Shown: one piece after another, positions 52,319 to 61,807 of the stretch | Numbering within the stretch: the first letter of the stretch is position 1 | Layout of the letters: each line of letters begins with the position of its first letter | Assembly: GCA_036394575.1 (NCBI GenBank) | Contig: DASWEY010000040.1 | Location: 5,334 to 69,333, forward strand | Length of the DNA stretch: 64,000 nucleotides | Source of the DNA: UKL13-2 sp036394575 | GTDB taxonomy: Bacteria; Pseudomonadota; Gammaproteobacteria; Burkholderiales; Usitatibacteraceae | Direction of reading: 5' to 3' | Translations under genes and position numbers: made by a program | The notes under the pieces: model-generated | Told to the model about the DNA's origin: nothing | What the model saw: the letters and a program-made list of their open reading frames with translations, nothing else | Database searches by the model: none

Positions 52319-52336
52319 TTTAATGGCGGCATTAAA
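52319..52336. promoter_or_regulatory. Palindrome upstream of dctA (possible operator)
   Basis: TTTAATG and CATTAAA are perfect inverted half-sites separated by GCGG, about 30 bp before the dctA ATG. An AT-rich -10-like AAAATATATT follows directly. A regulator binding here would overlap the promoter. I found no correctly spaced sigma-54 promoter. Confidence 0.35.
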
Positions 52337-52365
52337 AATATATTGATGCGGCCCGAGGAGAATTC

Positions 52366-53676
52366 ATGAAAAAGAAACCTTTTTACCGCGTGTTGTATGT
52401 CCAGGTGCTGTTCGCGATCGTGCTGGGCGTGCTGCTCGGCTACCTCTATCCGGACAGCGGCGTGGCGATGAAGCCATTCGGCGACGGCTTCATCAAGCTG
52501 ATCAAGATGATCATTGCGCCGATCATTTTCTGCACTGTCGTCAGTGGTATTGCCGGCATGCAGGACATGAAAAAAGTCGGCCGCGTCGGCGCCAAGGCCC
52601 TGCTGTATTTCGAGGTGGTCAGCACCTTCGCGCTGGCTATCGGCCTCATCGTTGTCAACGTGTTGAAACCGGGCGAGGGCATGAACGCCGATGTGAGCAC
52701 GCTTGATACCAAGGCGCTGACGGCTTATACCGCGGCTGCCAAATCGCAAAGCGTGGTCGAGTTCGTGCTCAACATCATTCCCAGCAGCGTGGTCGATGCC
52801 TTCGCCAAGGGCGATATCCTGCAGGTGCTGCTGTTCGCGATCCTGTTCGGATTTTCCCTGTCGGCACTGGGGGCGCGCGGCCAGGCCATCACCGATTTCA
52901 TCGACAAGGTTTCGCATGCCCTGTTCGGCGTGGTGTCGACCATCATGAAACTGGCGCCGATCGGCGCGTTCGGCGCAATGGCGTTCACCATCGGCAAGTA
53001 CGGCATCGCCTCGCTGGCGCCGTTGGCGAAACTGATGGGCAGCTTTTATCTCACCTGCCTGCTGTTCGTCTTCATCGTGCTGGGCGCCATCGCCTGGTTC
53101 ACCGGATTCAGCATTCTCAAGTTCATCAAGTACATCAAGGAAGAGTTGCTGATCGTGCTCGGCACCTCGTCCTCGGAATCGGTGCTGCCGCGCATGATGA
53201 CCAAAATGGAGAAGCTGGGCTGCTCCAAATCCGTGGTCGGACTGGTGATTCCCACCGGCTACTCGTTCAACCTCGACGGTACCGCCATCTATCTGACGAT
53301 GGCGGCGATCTTCATCGCGCAGGCGACCAATACCCCGCTGACCCTGGTGCAGGAACTGACCATTCTCGGCGTGCTGCTGCTGACTTCCAAGGGGGCGTCG
53401 GGCGTCACCGGCTCGGGTTTCATCACCCTGGCGGCAACCCTGGCGGCGGTGCCGACCATCCCGGTGGCGGGGCTCGCGCTGATCCTCGGGATCGACCGCT
53501 TCATGTCCGAGGCGCGTGCGCTGACCAATCTGGTCGGCAATGGCGTGGCCACGGTGGTGGTGTCGAAGTGGGAAAAAGAGCTGGATGTGTCCCGGCTCAA
53601 TCACGCGCTCGACAATCCGCATATTGAAGAAGCGCTGGAAGTGCCGGCGATTCCGGGGCAGCATCCGAAGGTATAA
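52366..53676 (+). CDS. dctA: C4-dicarboxylate:cation symporter DctA
   Basis: A 436-residue DAACS-family carrier for succinate, fumarate and malate. KPFYRVLYVQVLFAIVLGVL and KPFGDGFIKLIKMIIAPIIF are the family N-terminus. LGTSSSESVLPRMM is the serine-rich re-entrant loop and PTGYSFNLDGTAIYLTMA is the substrate region. A strong AGGAG site precedes the ATG. The relatives GltP and GltT cannot be fully excluded, but the sequence reads as DctA. The DctB/DctD regulators are not in the window. Confidence 0.93.
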   Translation: MKKKPFYRVLYVQVLFAIVLGVLLGYLYPDSGVAMKPFGDGFIKLIKMIIAPIIFCTVVSGIAGMQDMKKVGRVGAKALLYFEVVSTFALAIGLIVVNVLKPGEGMNADVSTLDTKALTAYTAAAKSQSVVEFVLNIIPSSVVDAFAKGDILQVLLFAILFGFSLSALGARGQAITDFIDKVSHALFGVVSTIMKLAPIGAFGAMAFTIGKYGIASLAPLAKLMGSFYLTCLLFVFIVLGAIAWFTGFSILKFIKYIKEELLIVLGTSSSESVLPRMMTKMEKLGCSKSVVGLVIPTGYSFNLDGTAIYLTMAAIFIAQATNTPLTLVQELTILGVLLLTSKGASGVTGSGFITLAATLAAVPTIPVAGLALILGIDRFMSEARALTNLVGNGVATVVVSKWEKELDVSRLNHALDNPHIEEALEVPAIPGQHPKV

Positions 53677-53774
53677 CGCTCCCCGGGGCGGGTGCGCTGT
53701 CGCCGCGGTGAATGCGGCGGGCTTTAGGCGATAATCGGGGCTCTCTTTCGCCGCGTTGCGCCAACCCGCCCTGC

Positions 53775-55598
53775 ATGCTGATTTTCGATTTCGACGAATC
53801 CTTCGACCCCGCGATACCTGACGCGGCGCCGCTCGCGTTCGGCGAGCCGGATGAACTGATCATCGCGCGCACCCTCGACGAGGTAATCCCGGCGATGCAA
53901 GCGGTCGCGCTTGCGACGGCGGCCGGGAAGTACGCCGCAGGCTTCGTGAGCTATGAGGCGGCGCCGGCCTTCGATCCCGCGCTGCGCACTCATGCCATCG
54001 CCACCGCTGCCACCGATATACCGCTGCTGTGGTTTGGCGTTTACCGTGCACCCGGTCCGCCGCCCGCCGCCGGGCTCGCCATGTACAGCATTGGCGAGTG
54101 GCGCGCTGACACCGGCGCCGAAAAATATACGGCCGCCATCGACGAAATTCGTGCGGCGATCCGCGAGGGCGATATTTATCAGGCCAATTACACTCTGCGT
54201 CTGCAGGCGCCATTTTCCGGCGATGCCTTGGCCTGGTATGAAGACTTGCGCCGTGGCGCGCATGGGCATTTCAATGCCTATCTCGATATCGGCAGCCATC
54301 GCATATTGTCGATGTCGCCCGAACTTTTTTTCGCCTGGGACGGGAGCACCTTGCGGACCCGGCCCATGAAGGGCACGGCGCGCCGCAGCCCCGCGCCACC
54401 GCGCGACAGCGAAGCCTGGCCGGTATGGATGCTGGAAGACCGTCAGCAGGCGCAGGCGCTGCACGATTCGGAAAAAAACCGGGCCGAAAATCTGATGATC
54501 GTCGATCTGCTGCGCAATGACGTATCGCGCATCGCCATGCCCGGCAGCGTCAGTGTGCCGCAGCTGTTCACGATGGAGGCCTATCCCACGGTCTACCAGA
54601 TGACATCGACCATCACTGCCGGCACGCGCCCGGATGTCACCGTTGTCGATGTTTTCCGCGCATTGTTTCCCTGCGGTTCGATCACCGGGGCGCCGAAAAT
54701 AAAATCGACGGAAATCATCAACCGCCTGGAGCCGGCTCCGCGCGGTGTCTACTGTGGAGCGATCGGCGTGATCGCGCCGGGCGGCAAGTGCGTGTTCAAC
54801 GTGGCCATCCGCACGATCGTCGTCGATGCGGCCACCGGGGCCGCGCAATGCGGCGTCGGCGGCGGCATCACCTGGGATTCGGAAAGCGCGGACGAGCATG
54901 CCGAGGCCATGGCCAAGGCCGAGTTCATCCGCAATTCATCGCGCGGATTCGAATTGCTGGAGACCCTGCGCCTGCACGACGATGGATACGATTGGCTGGA
55001 GGCGCATCTGGGCAGGCTGGAAAGCTCGGCTGCTGCGCTGGGCTTCGCCATGAATATGGCTGCGGTTCGCGCAGCGCTCGCGGCGCATGCGGTCCAGCAC
55101 CATGGCGAGACGCGTCGCGTCCGCCTGCTGCTGACGCGCGAAGGCGCGATCAATGTCGGCAGCGAGCCGCTGGCGGCGCAGACGCCCCCGGTGTGGCAGG
55201 CCTCCCGCAGGCAGGTGGCGGCAGGCGACGTCAAAACGGTGGCGCTGGCGAGCGCCCCGGTGGATCGCCATGAGCGCGCCCTGCAGCATAAAACCACGCG
55301 CCGCGCCGTCCATGATCTGCACCGGAGGCAACATCCGCAGGTCTTTGACGTGCTGTTGTGGAACGAGCAGGAGGAACTGACTGAATTTACCTATGGCAAT
55401 GTGATCCTGGAACTGGACGGCGCGCTGCTGACGCCGCCGCTTTCCAGCGGCCTGTTGCCCGGCGTGCTGCGCGCAGAATTGCTGGCGCGCGGCGAAGTCG
55501 CTGAACGTACCCTGCATCGCGCCGACCTGGCACGGGCCACGCGCCTCTGGTTCATCAACAGCGTGCGGGGGTGGATCGCGGTGGCGCTGTCGCACTGA
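53775..55598 (+). CDS. pabB: Aminodeoxychorismate synthase component I fused to aminodeoxychorismate lyase (PabB-PabC)
   Basis: A 607-residue fusion. Residues 1-400 or so are the chorismate-binding PabB domain (IREGDIYQANYTLRLQ, RTRPMKGTARR, ENLMIVDLLRNDVSRI, PCGSITGAPKIKSTEII). The remainder is a fold-type IV PLP lyase of the PabC type (FELLETLRLHDDGYDWLEAH, ending LPGVLRAELLARGEV). Together they make 4-aminobenzoate from aminodeoxychorismate for folate. Such fusions are common in betaproteobacteria. The ATG at 53775 begins MLIFDFDESF. It converges on the receiver gene with 7 nt between stops. Confidence 0.93.
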   Translation: MLIFDFDESFDPAIPDAAPLAFGEPDELIIARTLDEVIPAMQAVALATAAGKYAAGFVSYEAAPAFDPALRTHAIATAATDIPLLWFGVYRAPGPPPAAGLAMYSIGEWRADTGAEKYTAAIDEIRAAIREGDIYQANYTLRLQAPFSGDALAWYEDLRRGAHGHFNAYLDIGSHRILSMSPELFFAWDGSTLRTRPMKGTARRSPAPPRDSEAWPVWMLEDRQQAQALHDSEKNRAENLMIVDLLRNDVSRIAMPGSVSVPQLFTMEAYPTVYQMTSTITAGTRPDVTVVDVFRALFPCGSITGAPKIKSTEIINRLEPAPRGVYCGAIGVIAPGGKCVFNVAIRTIVVDAATGAAQCGVGGGITWDSESADEHAEAMAKAEFIRNSSRGFELLETLRLHDDGYDWLEAHLGRLESSAAALGFAMNMAAVRAALAAHAVQHHGETRRVRLLLTREGAINVGSEPLAAQTPPVWQASRRQVAAGDVKTVALASAPVDRHERALQHKTTRRAVHDLHRRQHPQVFDVLLWNEQEELTEFTYGNVILELDGALLTPPLSSGLLPGVLRAELLARGEVAERTLHRADLARATRLWFINSVRGWIAVALSH

Positions 55599-55605
55599 CC
55601 GGCAC

Positions 55606-56055
55606 TCAGGCCGGCGGTTCCTGCAGGGTGTTCAACTGCGTCCAGTACCGCACCGCCAGTTCGATGGCCTGGTTGTATTGGTCGAAGCCCATCGGTTTGA
55701 TGATGTAGGAATTGACGCCGTTGGCATAGGCCGCTGCGATATCCCTGGGATCGGAGGAACTGGTCAGCATCACAATCGGCAGCGAACGAAATGCCGGATC
55801 CTGGCGGATTTCGGCCAGGACCTCGATGCCGCTCTTGATCGGCATGCGCGTGTCGAGCATGATCAGAGAGGGTTCGCCGGCGGGCCGGTCGCGGTAAACG
55901 CCGCGACGGTACAGATAGTTCAGCAAGTTGACGCTGTCGTGCGCGGTGTCGATGCGGATCTGCAGCTCGAGCGCATTGATACAGGCGCTCAGCAATTCGA
56001 TTTCCGGATCGCTGTCATCGACTATCAGGATCAATTTTTCCGAGGAATCGGCCAT
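55606..56055 (-). CDS. Stand-alone response-regulator receiver protein (Rcp1/CheY-like)
   Basis: A 149-residue receiver domain with no output domain. The acidic pair is D13/D14 in IVDDSD, the phospho-acceptor D68 in LIMLDTRMP, the switch residue T98 or S99, and K120 in YIIKP. The long insert before D68 and the RMPIKSGIEVL context resemble the receivers that pair with phytochrome-type kinases. No kinase gene is near. The frame sits alone between pabB-pabC and the patatin gene. Confidence 0.9.
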   Translation of the reverse strand: MADSSEKLILIVDDSDPEIELLSACINALELQIRIDTAHDSVNLLNYLYRRGVYRDRPAGEPSLIMLDTRMPIKSGIEVLAEIRQDPAFRSLPIVMLTSSSDPRDIAAAYANGVNSYIIKPMGFDQYNQAIELAVRYWTQLNTLQEPPA

Positions 56056-56163
56056 TGCCTGAAAGCTCCATGTCAGTGGGAGAAAAAATCTTGCGGCGCG
56101 CAGCGTTCAGTCGTAAGAAACGAATTATGCCTTGAACCGATGCTTGTGTCTGAAATGTAAATT

Positions 56164-57270
56164 TCAGATGGGTGTCAGACGCTGCGCGATGCTGCCGTCA
56201 GCGATCATCCCCGCAAGTTCGTCGCGCAGGCGCGCACTTTCGCCGATCGCAAACCGCCAGTATTTCAGGCGTCCCTCATAGTCGTCGGCAAAGCGCTTGA
56301 AATCGTCGCGGTCCGGCAGTTTTTTCAGCGGCAGGCGCGAAAGATATTCGCGCGAGGGAGAAATCAGCAGCACATTGTCGAGCCATGCGCCGCCGGCCTT
56401 GCGCCAGGGCAGGGCCTTGTCCAGCCAGCCCGGCACGATCCGGTTGCTGAAGTGCGGATAGAGCACCAGGCCCGCCGCACGCGAATAGGGCAGATGCAGA
56501 TGGTAGTCGATCAGGCCGCCGTCCCAGTAGGTGCCGGCGCGCGCACCGGGAATGTCCGCCACACCTTCCAGCACCAGCGGGATCGAGCCCGAGGCGATCA
56601 GCGCCTGCGGGAAGTTCTGCGGCGTCAGACGCACGTGATGAGTGGTGAAAGCATCGAATTTTTCGCCTTCGGCCAGCAGTTGATGTTGCAGCGAGGGCGT
56701 AAACCAGGTGCGTTCCATGAAATGCCGCAAGTGCCGCCTGCCGGCGGTGTTGGCCAGGGCGGCCAGCGCAAAGCCGGCCGGGGTGCGCGCCTGCGCCCAG
56801 CCCTTTGCCTCGCGATGCAGGATGCCCTTGCCACGCACCGCCAGGATATTGAGCTGGTAATGAGGATGTGCCAGCACCTCGGATTCGCGCCCGGTGAACA
56901 GGCGGGAGAGCAGATCGCGCGCATAGCCGGAAACAAACGCGGCTGTGACCTTACGCGGGTATTTCTGCTCGCTGTATCCCTCGGCAAAAGCGGTCAGGGC
57001 GGCACGCGTTGCGTCGGCGGTATGACCGCGGCAAACCGCCGCAAAGCGCCAGGCGCCGATCGAGGCGCCGATCAGGTTGATCGGCTGCCGGCGCAATGCA
57101 AACCCCTGGGCCAACCAATCCGCAAACAGCCATTCGTCGAGTCTGGCGAGCCCCAGGCCCTTGGGACCGCCGGCGGCGCCGGGAACGATATCGATGTCCT
57201 GCGGGCGCAGGCCGTGCTCGCGGATATGCGCCATCGCGCGCGGCCCGGCGCGCAGCTCCAGCGTCGTCAT
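56164..57270 (-). CDS. Patatin-like phospholipase
   Basis: A 368-residue patatin-fold lipid acyl hydrolase. The oxyanion loop is GAAGGPKG (31-38), the nucleophile S70 lies in GASIG and the catalytic Asp D250 in DGG. There is no signal peptide. Its start overlaps the end of the alpha/beta hydrolase gene by 4 nt (ATGA), so the two hydrolases are translated together and may act on related lipids. Confidence 0.88.
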   Translation of the reverse strand: MTTLELRAGPRAMAHIREHGLRPQDIDIVPGAAGGPKGLGLARLDEWLFADWLAQGFALRRQPINLIGASIGAWRFAAVCRGHTADATRAALTAFAEGYSEQKYPRKVTAAFVSGYARDLLSRLFTGRESEVLAHPHYQLNILAVRGKGILHREAKGWAQARTPAGFALAALANTAGRRHLRHFMERTWFTPSLQHQLLAEGEKFDAFTTHHVRLTPQNFPQALIASGSIPLVLEGVADIPGARAGTYWDGGLIDYHLHLPYSRAAGLVLYPHFSNRIVPGWLDKALPWRKAGGAWLDNVLLISPSREYLSRLPLKKLPDRDDFKRFADDYEGRLKYWRFAIGESARLRDELAGMIADGSIAQRLTPI

Positions 57271-58196
57271 GCCGCGCTGGCGGCGCGGTCGCTGCGCCGG
57301 GCGACGCAGGTATCGTGAAAATTCAGCAGGGCATCCGCGACCAGTCGCGGCGCCTCGATTTGCGGGTAGTGGCCGATGCCGGCCAGTAAAATGCAGTCGG
57401 AATCGGGCGCCAGCTCGCAGTAGCGCCTGGCCATATGCGCGCCGGAGACGGGATCGGCCGCGCCATCGACCAAGCGCAGCGGCACGGCGGCGTTCACCAA
57501 GGCGCCCACCCAGCGGCCGCGCTGTTTGCGCCGCTCGCGCATATAGCCGATCAGCTTGGGAAATACCGCGAGGCCATCGTTATGGGTGATCAGGGTCCAC
57601 ACGCCGTCGATCTCATCCGCGTCCGGTGGATATTCCGGACCGGCAATGGCCAGCAGATTGGCGGCGATTTTGTCCCTGGTCGTCATCTGCGCCACCCAGG
57701 CGCCTAGCGGGCTCGACAACAGGCGCTGGATCAGGCGTGGCCGGTGCGTCTCGGGAAACAGGCCGCCGTTCAAAAAGCACACGCTCTCGAGCCGCGGGCG
57801 CAGGCCCCCATCGCGCCCGCGCGCCAGCAGTTCCTGCGCGACGGTGTCGCCGTAATCATGCGCCAGCACATGGTAGCGGGCGACGCCGGCATGCGTCAGC
57901 AGCGCTTCGCAGAGGCTGGCCTGATCGGCGATCGAATAATCATAGTCGCGCGGCTTGGCCGAGAAGCCGTAGCCGATCAGGTCCAGCGTGATCAGCCGGA
58001 AGCGGCTTTCCAGCATCGGCCATACCGCCGACCAGTCCCAGGAGGCGGTCGGAAAGCCGTGGATCAGCAACAGCGTCTCGTGCGCCGACGGGTCGCCGCC
58101 CTCTCGCCAGAAAATGTCCTGATTGCGGTATTTGAAATGCTTGCCGCCACGTTCCCAGTGGGCGAGCGGCATCAGTCGGTGGGTGCGATGGGTCAT
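57267..58196 (-). CDS. Alpha/beta hydrolase of the MEST/epoxide-hydrolase-like group
   Basis: A 309-residue alpha/beta hydrolase. LLLIHGFPTASWDW is the oxyanion region. The nucleophile elbow reads LAHDYGDTVAQELL, so the nucleophile is Asp (D114), as in epoxide hydrolases, haloalkane dehalogenases and MEST proteins. The elbow is very like that of animal MEST. The catalytic His is probably in GIGHYPQIEAP. The substrate is unknown. It overlaps the patatin gene and is divergent from the OYE-type gene. Confidence 0.88.
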   Translation of the reverse strand: MTHRTHRLMPLAHWERGGKHFKYRNQDIFWREGGDPSAHETLLLIHGFPTASWDWSAVWPMLESRFRLITLDLIGYGFSAKPRDYDYSIADQASLCEALLTHAGVARYHVLAHDYGDTVAQELLARGRDGGLRPRLESVCFLNGGLFPETHRPRLIQRLLSSPLGAWVAQMTTRDKIAANLLAIAGPEYPPDADEIDGVWTLITHNDGLAVFPKLIGYMRERRKQRGRWVGALVNAAVPLRLVDGAADPVSGAHMARRYCELAPDSDCILLAGIGHYPQIEAPRLVADALLNFHDTCVARRSDRAASAA

Positions 58197-58346
58197 GATG
58201 TTGTTTCCGCGCGATTCGGCGTACCTAGTTGTACTGGCAATCTTTGGCGAATTCAGGTTCGGACACTTATTCCTGGCGAACCGGTATTTTCCCCCACTGC
58301 GGCACTAAAATCACGGTTTTGCTTTTTCACGCTACGGAAAAATTTT

Positions 58347-59426
58347 ATGTCCGCGCTGTTCTCGCCCCTGACTTTACGCCAGCTCACTTTCAAAAACCGC
58401 ATCTTCGTCTCGCCGATGTGTCAGTACAGTTGCGCGGACGGCGTGCCGACCCATTGGCATCTGGTGCATCTGGGATCGCGCGCGGTGGGCGGCGCCGCGC
58501 TGGTGATGAGCGAGGCGGCGGCGGTGAGCCCCGAGGGACGTATTTCCCCGGAGGACGCCGGCATCTGGAGCGATGCGCAGGTGGAGGCCTGGAAGCCGAT
58601 TACCGCATTCATCAAGGCCCAGGGCGCGATTGCCGGCATTCAGCTCGCGCACGCCGGCCGCAAGGCTTCAACCTTTGCCCCCTGGCGCGGGCACGGCAGG
58701 CTGGAGCTTGAGCAGGGCGGCTGGCAGGTGATGGGGCCCTCGGACGTGGCGTTCGCCGGCAATTATCCGCAGCCGCAGGAAATGACGCCGGGCGACATTC
58801 GCGCCACCATCGATGAATTCGTGGCAGCCTGCGGGCGCGCGCTTGCCGCCGGTTTCGAAGTACCGGAAATCCACGCCGCACATGGCTACCTGGCGCATGA
58901 GTTCCTGTCGCCGCTGTCGAATGTGCGCAAGGATGTCTACGGCGGCTCGCTGGAGAATCGCATGCGCTTTCCGCTGGAGCTGTGTGCCGCGGTGCGGGAA
59001 GCCTGGCCCAGGGAGTTGCCGGTGTTCCTGCGCATATCTGCCAGCGACTGGAAAGAGGGGGGCTGGGACATCGCGCAGTCGATAGAATTCTGCAAGCGCG
59101 CCAGGCAAGTGGGGATCGATCTGGTCGATGTTTCCTCCGGCGGCAATGTCTCGGACGCGAAAATCGCGCTGCGCCCGGGTTATCAGGTGCCGTTTGCACG
59201 CGCCATACGCAAGGAGGCGGAGATTGCCACCGGTGCGGTGGGCCTGATCACTGAGCCGGTGCAGGCCGAACAGATCGTTGGCGACGGCGATGCGGATTGC
59301 GTGTTCCTGGCGCGCGCGCTGTTGCGCGATCCCTATTGGCCGATTCACGCGGCGCAGGAATTGGGCGTGGCGCCGCAGTGGCCGGACCAGTACCTGCGCG
59401 CCGGCGTGAATGCATTCGGCAAATAG
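58347..59426 (+). CDS. Old-yellow-enzyme-family NADH:flavin oxidoreductase (YqjM-like)
   Basis: A 359-residue FMN TIM-barrel ene-reductase. PMCQYSCADGVPTHWHLVHLG near the start, with C25 and Y27, marks the thermophilic-like (YqjM) subclass. HAAHGYLAHEFLSPLSN carries the typical loop, and the C-terminal VFLARALLRDPYWP is usual. It reduces activated alkenes with NADPH or NADH. The ATG at 58347 fits the family start; the frame is open far upstream. It may form a unit with the GST gene 60 nt on. Confidence 0.92.
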   Translation: MSALFSPLTLRQLTFKNRIFVSPMCQYSCADGVPTHWHLVHLGSRAVGGAALVMSEAAAVSPEGRISPEDAGIWSDAQVEAWKPITAFIKAQGAIAGIQLAHAGRKASTFAPWRGHGRLELEQGGWQVMGPSDVAFAGNYPQPQEMTPGDIRATIDEFVAACGRALAAGFEVPEIHAAHGYLAHEFLSPLSNVRKDVYGGSLENRMRFPLELCAAVREAWPRELPVFLRISASDWKEGGWDIAQSIEFCKRARQVGIDLVDVSSGGNVSDAKIALRPGYQVPFARAIRKEAEIATGAVGLITEPVQAEQIVGDGDADCVFLARALLRDPYWPIHAAQELGVAPQWPDQYLRAGVNAFGK

Positions 59427-59486
59427 CCGCCATTTTGCAAGTAGCCCCCATATTTTTCGACCAAGGTTGTATCGCGAGGAGACGGC

Positions 59487-60191
59487 ATGATTGAGCTTTA
59501 CTACTGGCCCACACCGAACGGCCACAAAATTACCCTGTTTCTGGAAGAGGCCAAACTGCCTTATGCGATTAAGCCGGTGAATATCGGCAAAGGCGATCAA
59601 TTCCAGTCCGATTTCCTGAAATTCTCGCCCAATAATCGCATGCCCGCGATCATCGATCATGCACCAATCGACGGCAAGAAGCCGATCAGCGTGTTCGAAA
59701 GCGGCGCGATCCTGCTCTATCTCGCCGGCAAGACCGGCAAGGCGATTCCCCGCGATCTGCGCGGCCAGGTGGAGTGTACCGAGTGGCTGTTCTGGCAAAT
59801 GGGCGGCCTCGGGCCGATGGCCGGACAGAACCACCATTTCAGCCAGTACGCGCCGGAAAAAATTCCCTATGCGATCGAACGCTATGTGAAAGAGACCTCG
59901 CGTCTTTACGGGGTGCTGAACAAGCGCCTTGCGGAGCGCGAATTCATCTGCGGCCGGCAATACACGATCGCCGATATGGCAAGTTACCCGTGGATTCTGT
60001 GGGAGCGTCAGAGCCAGGATCCGGCGGATTTCCCGCACCTGGCGCGCTGGCATGCCGCCATCAAGGCGCGCCCGGCCACGGTGCGCGCCTACGCCAGGGC
60101 GAAGCAGGTCAATCCACAGCAAACGCCCAGCGTCAGCGACGAGCAATCGCGGCGTATCCTGTTCGGACAGGACAAGAGCGTCGTCAAGTAA
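59487..60191 (+). CDS. yfcG: Glutathione S-transferase, Nu class (YfcG-like)
   Basis: A 234-residue GST. ELYYWPTPNGHKITLFLEEA and SPNNRMPAIIDH start the thioredoxin-like domain. FESGAILLYLA binds the gamma-glutamyl part. LFWQMGGLGPMAGQNHHF and PYAIERYVKETSRLY are close to E. coli YfcG, a disulfide-bond oxidoreductase. A C-terminal tail of about 25 residues extends past the usual end. The start ATG follows AGGAGACGGC. Confidence 0.9.
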   Translation: MIELYYWPTPNGHKITLFLEEAKLPYAIKPVNIGKGDQFQSDFLKFSPNNRMPAIIDHAPIDGKKPISVFESGAILLYLAGKTGKAIPRDLRGQVECTEWLFWQMGGLGPMAGQNHHFSQYAPEKIPYAIERYVKETSRLYGVLNKRLAEREFICGRQYTIADMASYPWILWERQSQDPADFPHLARWHAAIKARPATVRAYARAKQVNPQQTPSVSDEQSRRILFGQDKSVVK

Positions 60192-60233
60192 TCGGCCGGG
60201 CGGATACGATTGCCGACAGGATTGCGCGAATTG

Positions 60234-60719
60234 ATGACAGCCTTAGCACATGCGGGAACAGTTGACTGGATCGGCGTGCGCCCGGGGCGTGAGTTGCCGA
60301 TGCAGGTGCTGTCGCGGGCGGTAGCCGTTGCCGATCACGGACTGACGGGAGATCGCACCGGCGACCGGGCACGCGCCGGCGGCAAGCGGCAGGTCACCCT
60401 GATCCAGGCCGAACATCTCGACGTCATCGGCAGGCTGTTGCAGCGAGGCGCGATCGATCCGGCGTTGCTGAGGCGCAATATCGTGGTCGCGGGCATCAGT
60501 CTCCTCGCCCTCAAGGGGCAGCGATTCCGTATCGGCGAGGCGCTGCTGGAAACGACCGGCGAGTGCCATCCCTGCTCGAAGATGGAAACGCAACTCGGGC
60601 CCGGCGGCTGTAACGCCATGCGCGGGCATGGTGGCATTACCGCGAAAGTGCTGCAGAGTGGCGAAATTTCCCTGGGTGCGGCGCTTGTGCCTGCGGGCAT
60701 TGCGGCCGGGCAGCCATGA
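60234..60719 (+). CDS. MOSC-domain protein
   Basis: A protein of about 161 residues. The MOSC fold is shown by GLTGDRTGDR, KRQVTLIQAEHLDVI, LLRRNIVV and GECHPCSKME, where the Cys probably carries sulfur. MOSC proteins donate or bind sulfur in molybdenum cofactor or detoxification chemistry. The partner is unknown. An in-frame TTG at 60210 would add 8 residues; neither start has a strong ribosome site. The stop overlaps the next start (ATGA). Confidence 0.82.
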   Translation: MTALAHAGTVDWIGVRPGRELPMQVLSRAVAVADHGLTGDRTGDRARAGGKRQVTLIQAEHLDVIGRLLQRGAIDPALLRRNIVVAGISLLALKGQRFRIGEALLETTGECHPCSKMETQLGPGGCNAMRGHGGITAKVLQSGEISLGAALVPAGIAAGQP

Positions 60720-61807
60720 CGCCGGACGATCTGCGCCGTTTCGCGGTTGGCCGCTCTCTGCATGCCAGCCAGGATTTGTTCACCGCGATCAATCGCCTCG
60801 GCTATGTGCAGGCCGACCCGATTCGCGCCCCCGCGCGCGCGCAGGATCTCATCCTGAGACATCGCGTGATCGGTTATCGGATCGACGATCTCGAGAAGCA
60901 GTATTCGCAGCTGCCGGTTCGCGAGGAAATGTTGCATAACTACGGCTTCGTTCCGCAGGATCACCTCAATCTGCTTTATCCGCGCCGCCCCTCACCGCGC
61001 TGGCAGGAATTCATGGCCGGGCATCGCGGGCTGCGCGGCAAGGTGTTGCGTTATCTTGCCGATCATGCTGAAGCGCATCCGCGCGATGTCGAACGAGCCC
61101 TGGGCAGCGGCGCCCGCATCAACGGCTGGGGAAGTTCCTCCTCCGCGACGACCCTGATGCTAGAGGGGCTGCACCGCGAAGGCAAGACCATGGTGTTGCG
61201 CCGCGATGCGGGCATTCGCATCTATGCGACTGCGTCCGCACTGGACCGGGACCTCAGACTGGCGCCCGGCGCGCGCGCCGACGGATTGGTGCGCCTCCTG
61301 ATCAATCTGTATGCACCGTTGCCGCTGCGTTCGCTCGCGCAACTCATCTCCATGGTCGGCCATCGCAAACCCGATGTCGATTACCCCGCCCGCATCGATC
61401 GCATGGTCAAACGCGGGGAGGTGATGCGCGAGACCATCGATGGTCTGGTCTATCTGTGGCCGGCGAACGAAAGCGCACCGGCGTTTGTGGATGACCGCGT
61501 GTACCTGCTGGCCCCGTTCGATCCGGTGGTCTGGGACCGCCGCCGTTTCGAACATCTATGGGGCTGGGCGTATCGCTTCGAGGCCTATACGCCGCCGGCC
61601 AAACGCAAGCTGGGGTACTACGCCCTGCCCATGCTGTGGCGCGCACAGGTCATCGGCTGGGCCAATGTGAGCATCGACAACGAGCGGCTCAGGGTCGAAA
61701 CCGGCTTCGCACACAAGCTACCCTCGGGACGCGAGGCGCGCGCCGTTTTCAAACACGAACTGGCTGCCGAGATACAGCGGCTCGGCAGCTTCTTGGGCGT
61801 CGCTTAG
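60716..61807 (+). CDS. YcaQ-family winged-helix protein (DNA interstrand-crosslink glycosylase-like)
   Basis: A 363-residue HTH_42 protein. The start MTPDDLRRFAVGR is followed by LGYVQADPIRAPARAQDLIL, which carries the Q-x-D element (QAD) of YcaQ/AlkX DNA glycosylases. LLAPFDPVVWDRRR is the typical second motif. Relatives unhook alkylation crosslinks in DNA. Its start overlaps the MOSC stop, and its end overlaps the convergent small gene by 4 nt. Confidence 0.85.
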   Translation: MTPDDLRRFAVGRSLHASQDLFTAINRLGYVQADPIRAPARAQDLILRHRVIGYRIDDLEKQYSQLPVREEMLHNYGFVPQDHLNLLYPRRPSPRWQEFMAGHRGLRGKVLRYLADHAEAHPRDVERALGSGARINGWGSSSSATTLMLEGLHREGKTMVLRRDAGIRIYATASALDRDLRLAPGARADGLVRLLINLYAPLPLRSLAQLISMVGHRKPDVDYPARIDRMVKRGEVMRETIDGLVYLWPANESAPAFVDDRVYLLAPFDPVVWDRRRFEHLWGWAYRFEAYTPPAKRKLGYYALPMLWRAQVIGWANVSIDNERLRVETGFAHKLPSGREARAVFKHELAAEIQRLGSFLGVA

